Made by a program: the position numbers and the translations under genes. DNA of 64,000 bases from Paenibacillus sp. GP183 (GTDB lineage: Bacteria; Bacillota; Bacilli; Paenibacillales; NBRC-103111): NCBI RefSeq assembly GCF_900104695.1, contig NZ_FNSW01000001.1, positions 5,190,501-5,254,500 of the forward strand, in the 5' to 3' direction. Below the pieces are notes generated by a model, which was not told the DNA's origin, did not search any database, and worked only from the letters and a program-made list of their open reading frames with translations. This document shows, one piece after another, positions 26,071-35,630 of this stretch. The first letter of the stretch is position 1; every line of letters begins with the position of its first letter.

Positions 26071-26135
26071 GGAGAAGGGCGTTACCGTCAAACTATTGAT
26101 CGTTTGGTCAATGGGTCGGGTGACGCCTATTCAAC

Positions 26136-26602
26136 CCTATATCAAAGTAAAAAGTCAATGGACTTATCTTTATCGTGCTGTGGATTCAAAGGGTAAAACC
26201 ATTGATTTTATGTTAAGTGAGAAGCGGGATAGGAAAGCCGCACAACGGTTTTTTCGGAAAGCTCTTGCCTTGGATAATGTTCAAAATCCAAGAGTGATTA
26301 CCGTAGATAAGAACCCAGCCTACCCGGTTGCAATCGAGAATCTGAAGAAGAATGATAAACTACCTCAGGAAACGCAGGTCAGACAGTTAAAATATCTCAA
26401 TAACATCATAGAACAAGACCATCGATTCATTAAGAAACGAACAAACCGGATGCTTGGGTTTAAATCATTTCGAACTGCAGAGCAAACGATAACAGGAATT
26501 GAAACGATACATATGATCAAAAAGGGGCAAGTCGAATGTAATCATTCGTCGCCCCTTTTTGTCGTTCAACTCATCCATCAGTTGTTCGGTTTAATTGCAT
26601 AA
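26136..26602 (+). pseudogene. IS6 transposase, 3' exon
   Basis: The 3' exon continues the split transposase from TYIKVKSQWTYLYRAVDS, including the Asp in ITVDKNPAYP and the Glu in NNIIEQDHRFIKK, and ends with a normal tail (IHMIKKGQVECN, LFGLIA). Unlike the 5' exon it has no visible frame breaks. A spurious ATG frame begins inside the intron at 26096. Because the 5' exon is broken, splicing would not restore an active enzyme. Confidence 0.85.
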
Positions 26603-26781
26603 AATTTAGTTTGACCGAACAGATCGTCTGGACTTTTTTAATTCTTGCAACAGAACCGGATTTTCTGAGCCGAGGTTTTTACAGATTTTTCACATATGAT
26701 TCACATTTCTATCATGAAAATAAATTAAAGTGGAAGAAACGATGTGCCTAATTGAAAAGAAGTAGACGGAGGTTTCAATCC

Positions 26782-28701
26782 ATGAGGAAGTTTAGTTCAC
26801 TCAAAAGCACTACAATCATCGCAGTCATCTCCGCGATAACCGTCGTCATTGCTGGATGCAACCCTGCAGCCAGCACAGCCAAACCAGGGGCAAGCGGTCG
26901 TTCGGGAACACGTCAAATGTCGGTAGTGACACAACCTGTCAAATTGTCCGACATTGGTGGTGGACAAGTATTTACAGGCTCGATTACAGCTGCATTCACT
27001 ACAAATCTTTCTTCCAAAGTCAGCGGACGCATTGTGTCTATGGATGTGAATCTGGGCGATCATGTAAAAGTGGGGCAAGCTTTGGCCCATATCGACACTT
27101 ACGCTCTGCAGCAATCTGTAGAGCAGTCGAAGAGCGATCTTGCCACTAGCCAAGCGCAATATAGCAAAACTGTTAATGATCAAGCCAATAGTGCAGCGAT
27201 GGCTCAAAAGGCACTTGCCGTGCAGCAAGCGGCTTATGAGAAAACGATCAGTGACCAGAAAAATGCTGTGGCATTGGCACAAGCTCAGCTCAACAACGCC
27301 ATATCAGCTCAGCAAAATTCCATTGAGAGCGCCAAACAAGGCATATCTAGCGCGCAAGCTAGTTTCAGTAAAGCGCAAGCAGATGCGGCTACCGCTGTGA
27401 CAGTTGCCCAAACCAACCTGAACTCGCAACTCGATAGTTTACTAACTACGCAGAATAACAATATTGATACGTACCAGCTAAACGTGCAGCAAGCTGTTAC
27501 TGCGTATAATAGTGCGGTAAGAAGTGGAGTAGGTGTGGATGCAGCTCTGGCTAAACTGCAAAGCACACAGCTTCAATTGCAGCAGTCACAGCAAGCTCAA
27601 TATAAAGATACGCAGTCGGCACAACAATCGTTGACAAGCTTGCAAAATGCATTGTTAACGGCTCAGAGTTCGCAATCTGTACAGGTAGCCCAAGAGGCGT
27701 TGAATTCTGCATTGTTAACTCTCGCCAATACACAATCGATAGCCGCGGCACAGATCGATTTAGGGCGGACCCAGCTTGCGCAGGCACAGTCATCGCAGGA
27801 TATTGCGAAGAACAGCGCACAAGCAGCGTTAGATCAATCGAAGCAATCGCTTCAGACTTCACAATCCACGGATGCCGTGCAGGTTAGTGCTGCTCAGGTG
27901 CAGCAAGCGCAAACGAAATTAAAGGTACTTAGCGAGCAGCTTCAAGATGGTGTGCTAACGAGTCCGGTAGACGGAGTTGTTTCTTCTATATTGACGCCAG
28001 TAGGACAGAACACAGGTCAATCCGCGATATTGGCCATCGCTGCATTGGATCCAGTTATCGCAACGGTGAACGTATCTGAAGCATCCATCGGCAAAATCAA
28101 AGTCGGTACACCGATGTCAGTTAGCGTGCCTACACTGAATAAGTCATTTGACGGAACTGTATATGTCGTTCATCCGACCATGGATGCTACTTCCAAATCG
28201 TATCTGGTTGACATTAAGCTCACTGACGATAAACATGAGTTATTGCCGGGGATGTTCGCAGAATCTTCTTTGAAAAGCGAAGGCAAACAATCCATTGTTG
28301 TTCCTGCCGATGCTGTTCTTAGCCAACCTAGCGGTAATGCTGTATTCATTGTTAAGGATGGAAAAGCCTCCAAGGTGTTAGTAAAAATTGGGGTGGTGAC
28401 CAGCTCTTCTTTTGAAATTACAAGTGGGCTGAAGGTTGGTGACGTACTCGTGGTAAAAGGCCAAGAACTATTATCGGATAATGTTCCTGTTCAAGAAGCT
28501 CAACCAGGGCAAGACGCCGGAGGAAACGGGGCAACTAAAGGAAATGGTCAAGGCGGTCAAGGTCAAGGCGGTCAAGGCAAAACTGGCGGACAGGGAGGCC
28601 AAGGTAGGAACGGAAGTCAAGGCGGTCAGAGCCAAGGTAGTCCGAAGCCGAATGGCAACGGAGCTGACACAGGAGCTCCGAAGACAGGTGGTGGACAGTG
28701 A
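26782..28701 (+). CDS. RND efflux adaptor lipoprotein (HlyD/MFP family)
   Basis: The 639-residue protein has a lipoprotein signal (VVIAGC, cysteine at 26), a barrel-sandwich first half (SKVSGRIVSMDVNLGDHVKV, about residues 80-100), and an unusually long Ala/Gln/Ser-rich coiled coil of nearly 280 residues (about 105-385). The second half of the hybrid barrel (SPVDGVVSSIL) and the beta-barrel and membrane-proximal parts follow. The last 60 residues are Gly/Gln-rich low-complexity repeats. In a Gram-positive cell it would be anchored outside the membrane and link the RND pump to the wall. ATG 26782 has GGAGGTTTC well placed; a longer frame opens at 26752 without one. It overlaps the pump gene by four bases. 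Confidence 0.9.
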   Translation: MRKFSSLKSTTIIAVISAITVVIAGCNPAASTAKPGASGRSGTRQMSVVTQPVKLSDIGGGQVFTGSITAAFTTNLSSKVSGRIVSMDVNLGDHVKVGQALAHIDTYALQQSVEQSKSDLATSQAQYSKTVNDQANSAAMAQKALAVQQAAYEKTISDQKNAVALAQAQLNNAISAQQNSIESAKQGISSAQASFSKAQADAATAVTVAQTNLNSQLDSLLTTQNNNIDTYQLNVQQAVTAYNSAVRSGVGVDAALAKLQSTQLQLQQSQQAQYKDTQSAQQSLTSLQNALLTAQSSQSVQVAQEALNSALLTLANTQSIAAAQIDLGRTQLAQAQSSQDIAKNSAQAALDQSKQSLQTSQSTDAVQVSAAQVQQAQTKLKVLSEQLQDGVLTSPVDGVVSSILTPVGQNTGQSAILAIAALDPVIATVNVSEASIGKIKVGTPMSVSVPTLNKSFDGTVYVVHPTMDATSKSYLVDIKLTDDKHELLPGMFAESSLKSEGKQSIVVPADAVLSQPSGNAVFIVKDGKASKVLVKIGVVTSSSFEITSGLKVGDVLVVKGQELLSDNVPVQEAQPGQDAGGNGATKGNGQGGQGQGGQGKTGGQGGQGRNGSQGGQSQGSPKPNGNGADTGAPKTGGGQ

Positions 28702-31700
28702 AAATAGCTAACTTTTCGGTCCATCGTCCCGTAACTATCTTTATGATTATGGTCGTACTGGTTCTCATTGGTGCAATTTCCCTGCCTTTGCTGCCAGTTG
28801 ATCTATACCCGAACTTGGAAATTCCAACAGCTAACGTTTCCGTCACCTGGAGCGGTTCTTCCCCTGCTCAAGTGGAGGAGCAAATAACGAAGAAAGTCGA
28901 GTCGGCTATGGCTACCATATCGGGCGTAACCCAATTGGACTCGAATTCTCGGACAGGATCTAGTTCAGTCTCCGTAAATTTTAACTATGGTACTAACTTG
29001 GACCAAGCCATTTTATCCATGCGCGACAAGCTCGATCGCTTGAAGCGCTCGCTTCCGACAGATGCGGATGCGCCGATCGTATCTCGTGTGGACCCGAATA
29101 GTTCACCTATATTGACATTGGCTCTTTACGGAAATACAGATCTGATCACGCTTCGTGATCTCGCTGATAGTGTCGTGAGTCCGGATGTCCAGCAAGTCGA
29201 TGGTGTTGCTTCAGTCGGGGTTACTGGCGGTCGGGTCCGTCAGGTGCAAATTCTGATTGATCCGTTAAAGCTTCAGCAATATAATGTTTCATTTAGTACA
29301 GTAACTGCAGCATTGGGCAATGATAATACGTCTACGGACGCTGGTCTTGTCAATAAAGGACAGCAGCTCGTGCCGCTGCATATTGACGCCCAATTTAAGT
29401 CTGTAGCCGATATTGGCAAAGTACAAGTACAGCTCGGCAAAGGGCAAACGCTCGCTCTCGGGGATCTCGGTCAAATTATCGATACGTATCAGGACGTATC
29501 GATGGAAGCTCGTAAGGATGGCCAACCGAGCGTCAGCCTTTCCATTCTTAAGCAAGCGGGCGGAAATACCGTTTCCGTTTCCGATAATATTCAAAAAACA
29601 TTGAGTAAAATTCAAGCAAAGCTGCCTAACGGCGTTCATGTTTCCGCATTAAGCGATCAAGCAAAATTTATCCGTCAATCCATTAATACGGTTGTTGATC
29701 ATACGTTGCTTGGCGGCGTGTTCTCCATCTTGATTTTGCTGTTCTTCTTGCGAAATGTTCGCGCAACTTTAATCATCGGGATTGTTATCCCCATATCGGT
29801 CATTTCCACATTCAGTATGATGTATTTCTCAGGGCAAACGATTAATACGATCACTCTTGGCGGACTAGCTTTAGGCTTAGGCTCGCTTGTTGACTTCGCA
29901 GTTGTCGTATTGGAAAGCATTTTCCGTAAGCGGCACGAAGGATTGGATCCGCAAGAGGCGGCCAAAGTGGGTACAAAAGAGGTCGGTACGGCTGTTATGG
30001 CTTCGGCGCTGGCGCAAATTGCCGTATTTGCTCCAACAGTTTTCATTAATGGCCTTTCACGCCAGTTTTTCTTGCCGATGGCTTTAACCGTCAGCTTCTC
30101 GCATATTGCAGCATGGTTTGCTGCAGTAACACTGGTTCCTATGCTTGCAGCGAAATTCTTAAAAGGAAAAGTGGACGAAGAAATTCCGAAAGGAAGGTCT
30201 TGGAATCCGCTTATATGGTTTGGCCGTGGCGTCAACCGCTTGACGAATGGTTATGCTCGATTATTAAAATGGTCGTTGCTGCATCGTTGGATCATTGTAC
30301 TGACAACAGTCATACTATTTGCAACTAGTGTTTATTCAGCAAGATTTGTCGGTTCTGAACTTACTCCGAGAACAGACGCGGGTCAAGTCAATATTTCTAT
30401 AAGCTTGGCGCAGGGAACGGCCTTTGATCTTACGAACCAATTGGCTGCGAAAATTGAAAGCAAAATCAAAGACGTTCCTGAGGTGGATACCGTATTCACA
30501 TCTGTCGGTTCGCAAGGCGGGGGCTCGTTCCAAACGGCTTCAACCAACAACGCCAGCATACAAATTATGCTGAAGCCGCTAAGTCAGAGGAAACGAAGCA
30601 CGGATCAAGTCGCCGAGCAGATTCGTACTTTGACGCAGGGAAATGTCGGAGCACAGATCGGAGTGAACGTACCGTCTGGTGTACGCTTGCCAGGATTAGG
30701 CGGCGGAGGCAATGGCGGCTCTGGCGGCTCTGATATTCAAGTGAGTCTTTCCGGTCCCGATTTGAATGTCTTGCAGAAGCTGGGCGATTTGGTTGTACAA
30801 GAGGTAAGTTCAGTGGATGGAACAAGGAACGTTCAAAATACGTTAGATCGAACGACACCGCAATTTAATTTGACGATTGACCGAGATGCTGCGGCCCATT
30901 ACGGTGTTTCCGTCAAAGACGTCATGACGGCGCTTCGCACGGCTTACCAAGGAAATGTTGCGACTCAATTCAGCACTGCCAACTCGCAAATAGCTGTCTT
31001 GATTAAGTACCCGAACGATTTCTCGAACAAAATAGAGAATGTTAATAATATTTCAATCAATTCTTCTTCAGGCACGTTAGTGCCGCTCAATCAAATCGCG
31101 AAAGTCGAACCGGGCGAAGGGCCTGCGCAAATTCGCCGTTCGAATCAAAACCGTACGGCATCTGTTCAAGCTTCTATTTTCGGTGCTGCAGTCGGCGATA
31201 TTCAAAATCAGGTCAAAGCGAAAATCGATGCGATTCAACCGCCTGACGGCTACCAAGTTACGATGGGTGGGCAAGCAACCCAACAAAATTCAGCGTTTAA
31301 AGATCTTTCTTACATGCTTATTTTGTCCGTCGTGCTTGTCTATATGGTTATGGCAAGCCAATTTGAATCGCTGTATGGACCGTTTATTATAATGTTTTCG
31401 CTGCCGCCGACTTTCGTCGGAGCTATTCTCGGCTTGCTAGTCACACACCGAACCATCAATATGAACTCCATCATCGGGATGATCATGCTGGTGGGGATCG
31501 TGGTGAATAACGCAATCGTTTTGATCGATTATACAAACCAATTGCGCAAAAAAGGAATGCCGCTATCGGAGGCATTGATCGAGGCAGGAAAAGTGAGGTT
31601 GCGTCCAATTCTCATGACAACGGCTACTACCGTGCTTGCGATGCTGCCGCTTGTCGTCGGATTTGGCGAAGGAGCGGAGACACAGGCATCGATGGCGACG

Positions 31701-31853
31701 GTCGTCGCCTTCGGATTAACTTTTTCAACCCTTGTAACCTTACTGTTGATTCCAGTTGTTTATACATTGTTCGACGGCTGGATGAACGGTATAAAAAAGA
31801 GATTCAAACGTATGCCGGCTGCTTCACTTGAGCCGGGTACGAAAGCTTTGTAG
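28698..31853 (+). CDS. RND-family efflux transporter (AcrB/SwrC-like)
   Basis: The 1051-residue proton-driven pump has the family architecture: a first helix in VHRPVTIFMIMVVLVLIGAI, a large extracellular loop, helices 2-6 with GLALGLGSLVDFAVVVLESI (the proton-relay Asp region) and a following helix region, then a second large loop and the last helices with GMIMLVGIVVNNAIVLIDYT. SwrC-like pumps of Bacilli export surfactin and other amphiphilic compounds or antibiotics. The substrate here is unknown. It starts at GTG within the adaptor stop (GTGA overlap), so the two are translationally coupled. The length is normal and no disruption is seen. Confidence 0.95.
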   Translation: MKIANFSVHRPVTIFMIMVVLVLIGAISLPLLPVDLYPNLEIPTANVSVTWSGSSPAQVEEQITKKVESAMATISGVTQLDSNSRTGSSSVSVNFNYGTNLDQAILSMRDKLDRLKRSLPTDADAPIVSRVDPNSSPILTLALYGNTDLITLRDLADSVVSPDVQQVDGVASVGVTGGRVRQVQILIDPLKLQQYNVSFSTVTAALGNDNTSTDAGLVNKGQQLVPLHIDAQFKSVADIGKVQVQLGKGQTLALGDLGQIIDTYQDVSMEARKDGQPSVSLSILKQAGGNTVSVSDNIQKTLSKIQAKLPNGVHVSALSDQAKFIRQSINTVVDHTLLGGVFSILILLFFLRNVRATLIIGIVIPISVISTFSMMYFSGQTINTITLGGLALGLGSLVDFAVVVLESIFRKRHEGLDPQEAAKVGTKEVGTAVMASALAQIAVFAPTVFINGLSRQFFLPMALTVSFSHIAAWFAAVTLVPMLAAKFLKGKVDEEIPKGRSWNPLIWFGRGVNRLTNGYARLLKWSLLHRWIIVLTTVILFATSVYSARFVGSELTPRTDAGQVNISISLAQGTAFDLTNQLAAKIESKIKDVPEVDTVFTSVGSQGGGSFQTASTNNASIQIMLKPLSQRKRSTDQVAEQIRTLTQGNVGAQIGVNVPSGVRLPGLGGGGNGGSGGSDIQVSLSGPDLNVLQKLGDLVVQEVSSVDGTRNVQNTLDRTTPQFNLTIDRDAAAHYGVSVKDVMTALRTAYQGNVATQFSTANSQIAVLIKYPNDFSNKIENVNNISINSSSGTLVPLNQIAKVEPGEGPAQIRRSNQNRTASVQASIFGAAVGDIQNQVKAKIDAIQPPDGYQVTMGGQATQQNSAFKDLSYMLILSVVLVYMVMASQFESLYGPFIIMFSLPPTFVGAILGLLVTHRTINMNSIIGMIMLVGIVVNNAIVLIDYTNQLRKKGMPLSEALIEAGKVRLRPILMTTATTVLAMLPLVVGFGEGAETQASMATVVAFGLTFSTLVTLLLIPVVYTLFDGWMNGIKKRFKRMPAASLEPGTKAL

Positions 31854-31870
31854 TGATAAGGAGAAGGGTT

Positions 31871-34750
31871 ATGATAACAGTGAAACGTAACATTTCTTTC
31901 CTGCTGCTCTGCTTCTTGCTGTTAAGTGCCTTTACTACTTTCTCAGGCATTCCTGAGAAAGCATGGGCTGACGCGAGTGCGACACCAGCCGGAACGTCCG
32001 AGATAAAGCCTTCTTCCATCGTCCAGATCATGGGTGGGAAAGGGTTCACGGTCCTATTGAAGAAAGACGGTACGGTTTGGACATGGGGGGACAACCTCCG
32101 CGGTAAGCTGGGAGCGGGTTTGAACAACCGCAACCAGCCGACGCCGATTAGCGGATTATCAGGCATTACCGCGATTGCGGTAGGCCAATCTCATGCTTTA
32201 GCTTTGAAATCCGACGGAACCATATGGTCTTGGGGCGAAAACACCTTCGGCCAACTAGGTGACGGAACCACGGTTGATAGAGCATCACCAGTACAGGTTG
32301 CTGACTTGACCCATGTAACGGCGATCTCCGCAGGTAATTTCCACTCTGTAGCTATCAAAGACGACGGTACAGCTTGGAGTTGGGGCGACAATACGTATGG
32401 ACAACTAGGTGACAGCACCAATAAAGCTCAAAACAAGCCGGTTCAAGTCAAGGGTAATATTGCCTCCGTGAAATCTATTGCTGCAGGCGCTTTTCATACA
32501 CTTGCTATTGATCAAGACGGAGTAGTGTGGGCTTGGGGAGATAATTATTTTGGTGAACTAGGTTACGGCTACGACCAAAACCGTCTCAATACACCCATTA
32601 TGGCTACAAGCTCGACTTGGCATATCACTCAGGTCGCAGCTGGCTTTGACTTCTCAATGGCGCTCAAAGATGATGGGACTGTATTGACCTGGGGGCTCAT
32701 GACTCGGGATCAAAGCACGATATATAGTGCTGTCACATCAGGTTCACAAGAGCAGAAGTATCCTGTTCTTGTAACCGGGCTGGACAATGTTTCCCAAATC
32801 TCCACAGGCAATTCCCATGCCGTCGTATTAAAGAAAGACGGCAGCGTTTACGCTTGGGGGGACAATACCTCTGGGCAATTGGGAGTAGGGACAGCTTTCG
32901 ATGGCAGGACATGGAACCAAACGTTTCCTAGCCAAGTCAATGGGCTTCCGAATATCGCTCGCATCGGGACGGGTACGAATTTTACATTTGCCGTTGGCAA
33001 AGATGACAGTTTGTGGGCTTGGGGAAACAACGGTTACAGCCAGCTTGGCGACATGACAGTCAATAACCAGCCTTCACCCGTTCAAACGCAAGTACCTGCT
33101 TGGCTCAACCCTCCATCCATCAAGCCTGGGGAAGGAGCGGTCATCATCAAGAGTCCAAAGGTATCACCGCTAACAGCCGGAGAGAGTGATTCGTTTTTTA
33201 TCAAAAACAATCGACTGTTCGGTTGGGGAAGCAATACGTTTGGGCAACTAGGAAACGGAACGAATGCGTCAAAAATAGTGCCAGAGCAATTGGGTCTCGA
33301 TCAAGCCGCAGCCGTTGATGCAGGAGACTTCCATACGGTGGCTGTCAAACAAGATGGAACCCTCTGGACATGGGGTCAAAATTTCTTTGGCCAATTGGGT
33401 GACGGAACAACAATAGCTCGGACAACACCTGCTGAGCTCCCTTCTTTAACTGGGGTTGTTTCAGCAGCCGCTGGAAGTAATCATACAGTTGTGCTACTCA
33501 ATAACGGCTCCGTCTGGAGCTTTGGCGATAATACCTACGGTCAGCTGGGGCATGATCGAACTGCCCCGTCTAATCAAATTGTGCAGCTTTCCGATATCGT
33601 TGCTATAGCAGCAGGATCCAACTTCAATTTGGCGCTGCAAAATACAGGCAAGATCTGGGCCTGGGGAGATAACGCAAGCGGTCAACTGGGAGATGGCACT
33701 TATACCAGCAAGCAGCAGCCCGTTGAAATTGCCAGTGTAACCGGTGTTAAGGCGATTGCCGCAGGGAAAAATTACGCCCTCGCTCTTAAAGACGATGGAA
33801 CTGTATGGGCTTGGGGGTATAATGCTTATGGGCAGTTAGGCAATGGAACAACGACGACACAGACCAAGCCGGTTCAAGTTGCAAACTTAACCAGTATTAA
33901 TTCCATTCATGCAGGGACATATCACAGTATTGCGATTAAAAACGACGGCAGCGTATGGGTCTGGGGCCAAAACTTATTCGGTCAACTAGGTGATGGTTCG
34001 AAAACGAATCAGAACAAACCAGAGCTGGTAAAAGGTATAGGAGCTGCAGATTCTGCCGCCGCTGGCGGGTCACACACCATCGTGAAGCTGAAAGATGGCA
34101 CAATCTGGACATGGGGCGGCAATTACACCGGTCAACTCGGTGATAATAGCTTAACGAATCGGTATGTGCCAACATTAATTTCCGTTTCCGGAATGAGTAC
34201 TAATTTCAATGATATTGCTGGCCACTGGGGCAAAGATTCCATTCTTCAAGCGGCTGAAAAAGGTTACGTGGATGGCTGCAGCGACGGAAGCTTCCTTCCC
34301 GATCATGCTATCACTAAAGCTGAATTTCTAAAGATGGCTGTAACGGCTATGAATATTCCCGTTACTTCAGTGGGCGCAGGTCAATCATGGTATCAGCCTT
34401 ATGTAGAGGCCTTGCAAAAAGCAGGGATCTTGCAAGCTGGCGATCTTCAAGAGGGCTGGGATCTTCCGATTACACGTCAGGAGATGGCGACCGTCGTCTT
34501 GCGTTCGGTGAGCGCTGAGCTGCAAAAGCCTAATACGGTTTTGGAGCCCAATTATGTCATGCTCGGAGCTGTAAACAAAGGTATTCTTCAAGGGTTAGAA
34601 GCAGGAAACCTTGCTCCAGCTGAGGCAACAACGAGGGTGCAATCGGTTATTGTCATTGAGCGAATGTTGAAAGTTCAGCAAGGCATCACCCTGCCAGTAG
34701 ACCCATTAGCCTTGGAACAGGCTAATCTGAAGGTAACAGGTAGACAGTAG
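31871..34750 (+). CDS. RCC1-repeat beta-propeller surface protein with SLH domains
   Basis: The 959-residue product starts with a signal peptide (about 30 residues, ending AWA) and contains about 14 RCC1-like blades, each with a VWAWGDNxxGQLG-type core and a preceding AAGxxHTVAL strand, which form beta-propellers. The C-terminal 190 residues carry SLH modules (FNDIAGHWGKDSILQA, FLPDHAITKAEFLKM, WYQPYVEAL and two weaker ones), which would bind the cell wall polymer. AAGGAGAAGGG lies four bases before ATG 31871, only 17 bases after the pump stop, so it belongs to the adaptor-pump operon. A wall-anchored docking or outlet role for the pump is inference. Codon use is like its neighbours. Confidence 0.9.
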   Translation: MITVKRNISFLLLCFLLLSAFTTFSGIPEKAWADASATPAGTSEIKPSSIVQIMGGKGFTVLLKKDGTVWTWGDNLRGKLGAGLNNRNQPTPISGLSGITAIAVGQSHALALKSDGTIWSWGENTFGQLGDGTTVDRASPVQVADLTHVTAISAGNFHSVAIKDDGTAWSWGDNTYGQLGDSTNKAQNKPVQVKGNIASVKSIAAGAFHTLAIDQDGVVWAWGDNYFGELGYGYDQNRLNTPIMATSSTWHITQVAAGFDFSMALKDDGTVLTWGLMTRDQSTIYSAVTSGSQEQKYPVLVTGLDNVSQISTGNSHAVVLKKDGSVYAWGDNTSGQLGVGTAFDGRTWNQTFPSQVNGLPNIARIGTGTNFTFAVGKDDSLWAWGNNGYSQLGDMTVNNQPSPVQTQVPAWLNPPSIKPGEGAVIIKSPKVSPLTAGESDSFFIKNNRLFGWGSNTFGQLGNGTNASKIVPEQLGLDQAAAVDAGDFHTVAVKQDGTLWTWGQNFFGQLGDGTTIARTTPAELPSLTGVVSAAAGSNHTVVLLNNGSVWSFGDNTYGQLGHDRTAPSNQIVQLSDIVAIAAGSNFNLALQNTGKIWAWGDNASGQLGDGTYTSKQQPVEIASVTGVKAIAAGKNYALALKDDGTVWAWGYNAYGQLGNGTTTTQTKPVQVANLTSINSIHAGTYHSIAIKNDGSVWVWGQNLFGQLGDGSKTNQNKPELVKGIGAADSAAAGGSHTIVKLKDGTIWTWGGNYTGQLGDNSLTNRYVPTLISVSGMSTNFNDIAGHWGKDSILQAAEKGYVDGCSDGSFLPDHAITKAEFLKMAVTAMNIPVTSVGAGQSWYQPYVEALQKAGILQAGDLQEGWDLPITRQEMATVVLRSVSAELQKPNTVLEPNYVMLGAVNKGILQGLEAGNLAPAEATTRVQSVIVIERMLKVQQGITLPVDPLALEQANLKVTGRQ

Positions 34751-35044
34751 AGAATAAAACAGGGATTGATTTAGGAGACCAAAAGGAGCACGAGATTTGT
34801 GTATTCCTTTTGAGTTTCTTTGTTTATGTCCGTGCTGCCAAAGTGAATAGTTCGAGTAGTTTTAGCTCTTTTTATTACTCGATGATAATTTTTGAAATAC
34901 TGTTGATTCTCAAAGATTTTTTCATTTTAGGAAGCATAAGTTTGCAGGTGCTAAATGGGAACCATAAGCATGTAAAAATGGCAAGCTTATGGTTAAGTTA
35001 CACTTGCACATTGTATAAAGGTCGCTCATCACGGCAACATTACG
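34751..35044. other. Short non-coding stretch with a weak hairpin
   Basis: CAAAAGGA and TCCTTTTG (about 34780-34810) can pair and may end the RND operon. From about 35010 the sequence matches the region preceding the second sigK-like copy at 48690 (peptides IKVAHHGN and IKVVYHGN). No gene seen. Confidence 0.45.
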
Positions 35045-35569
35045 TTGCTTTGTGTTCACATTGTCAAAAAATTCGACAACACAGGCGAAGATCTAGAGGA
35101 TTTGATAAGCATTGGGACAATAGGACTGATAAAAGCGATCGAGTCGTTCTCGCCGAATAAAGGCACCAAATTGGCTACGTTTGCAGCGCGATGTATCGAG
35201 AATGAGATCCTAATGCACCTGAGATCATTGAAAAAAACTCGGAAGGATGTATCGCTTCACGATCCAATCGGGACGGACAAAGAAGGAAACGAGATCACCT
35301 TGATCGATATCCTTGGCACAGAGGCTGATGATGTTGTAGATAAGGTGCAGCTTAAGATCGAGAAGAGCAAAATATATAAAAATTTAGATATATTAGACGA
35401 TCGGGAAAAAGAAGTTGTGATGGGGCGATTTGGGCTGGAGCTTGGCGGGGAAGAGCGGACGCAAAGGGAAATTGCGAAGGAGTTGGGAATTTCGCGCAGC
35501 TATGTGTCAAGGATAGAGAAAAGAGCGCTCATGAAGCTTTACCATGAGTTTTATAAGGCAAGGCGGTGA
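35045..35569 (+). CDS. Sigma-K-like sigma factor, N-terminus missing
   Basis: From [20 protein letters not shown] the 174-residue frame covers sigma regions 2 ([12 protein letters not shown], then [20 protein letters not shown]), 3 and 4 ([34 protein letters not shown]), matching sporulation sigma-K. About 60 residues of the N-terminus (pro-sequence and region 1.2) are absent, and the sequence before VHIVKK is not sigma-K. Only a TTG without a ribosome binding site could start it. In many spore formers sigK is split by an excisable skin element near this region, so this may be the 3' half of such a split gene or a decayed duplicate. A second copy cut at the same point lies at 48700. Confidence 0.75.
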   Translation: MLCVHIVKKFDNTGEDLEDLISIGTIGLIKAIESFSPNKGTKLATFAARCIENEILMHLRSLKKTRKDVSLHDPIGTDKEGNEITLIDILGTEADDVVDKVQLKIEKSKIYKNLDILDDREKEVVMGRFGLELGGEERTQREIAKELGISRSYVSRIEKRALMKLYHEFYKARR

Positions 35570-35630
35570 GGATAAGGGATAGCATATTTCATTTATTTGG
35601 GTTCATGTGCAAGTAATGGAGGCGAAGCTA

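Larger units (their letters stand above)
23688..26135 (+). mobile_element. Group II intron with reverse transcriptase
   Basis: The intron begins GTGCGCC, the group II 5' consensus, and ends in CAAC, an AY end. I placed both borders by comparing the flanking exons with the uninterrupted transposase at 22300, where codons for Asp-Glu-Thr-Tyr-Ile-Lys are continuous. The first 590 bases are the structured ribozyme domains. One long open frame encodes the reverse transcriptase-maturase, followed by domain V at 26037 and a branch-point stem. The length of 2448 bases is normal for the class. Confidence 0.9.
23378..26657 (+). mobile_element. Degenerate IS6-family element split by a group II intron
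   Basis: The ends are GGTTCTGATGCAA (23378-23390) and TTGCAACAGAACC (26645-26657), imperfect inverted versions of each other and related to the IS6 ends at 21801. Without the 2448-base intron the element is about 830 bases, the normal IS6 size. No target duplication is visible (GATCAAAC left, GGATTTTC right). A terminator stem (AAAGGGGC/GCCCCTTT, about 26520-26560) overlaps the end of the transposase frame. Confidence 0.8.

Noticed and set aside
26096-26135. Apparent ATG start of the 3' IS6 transposase frame
   Set aside because: It lies within the group II intron end; the true coding sequence continues from the 5' exon.
32060-34190. CRISPR-like or tandem DNA repeat
   Set aside because: The periodic similarity is protein-level, from RCC1 blades, with diverged DNA between units.
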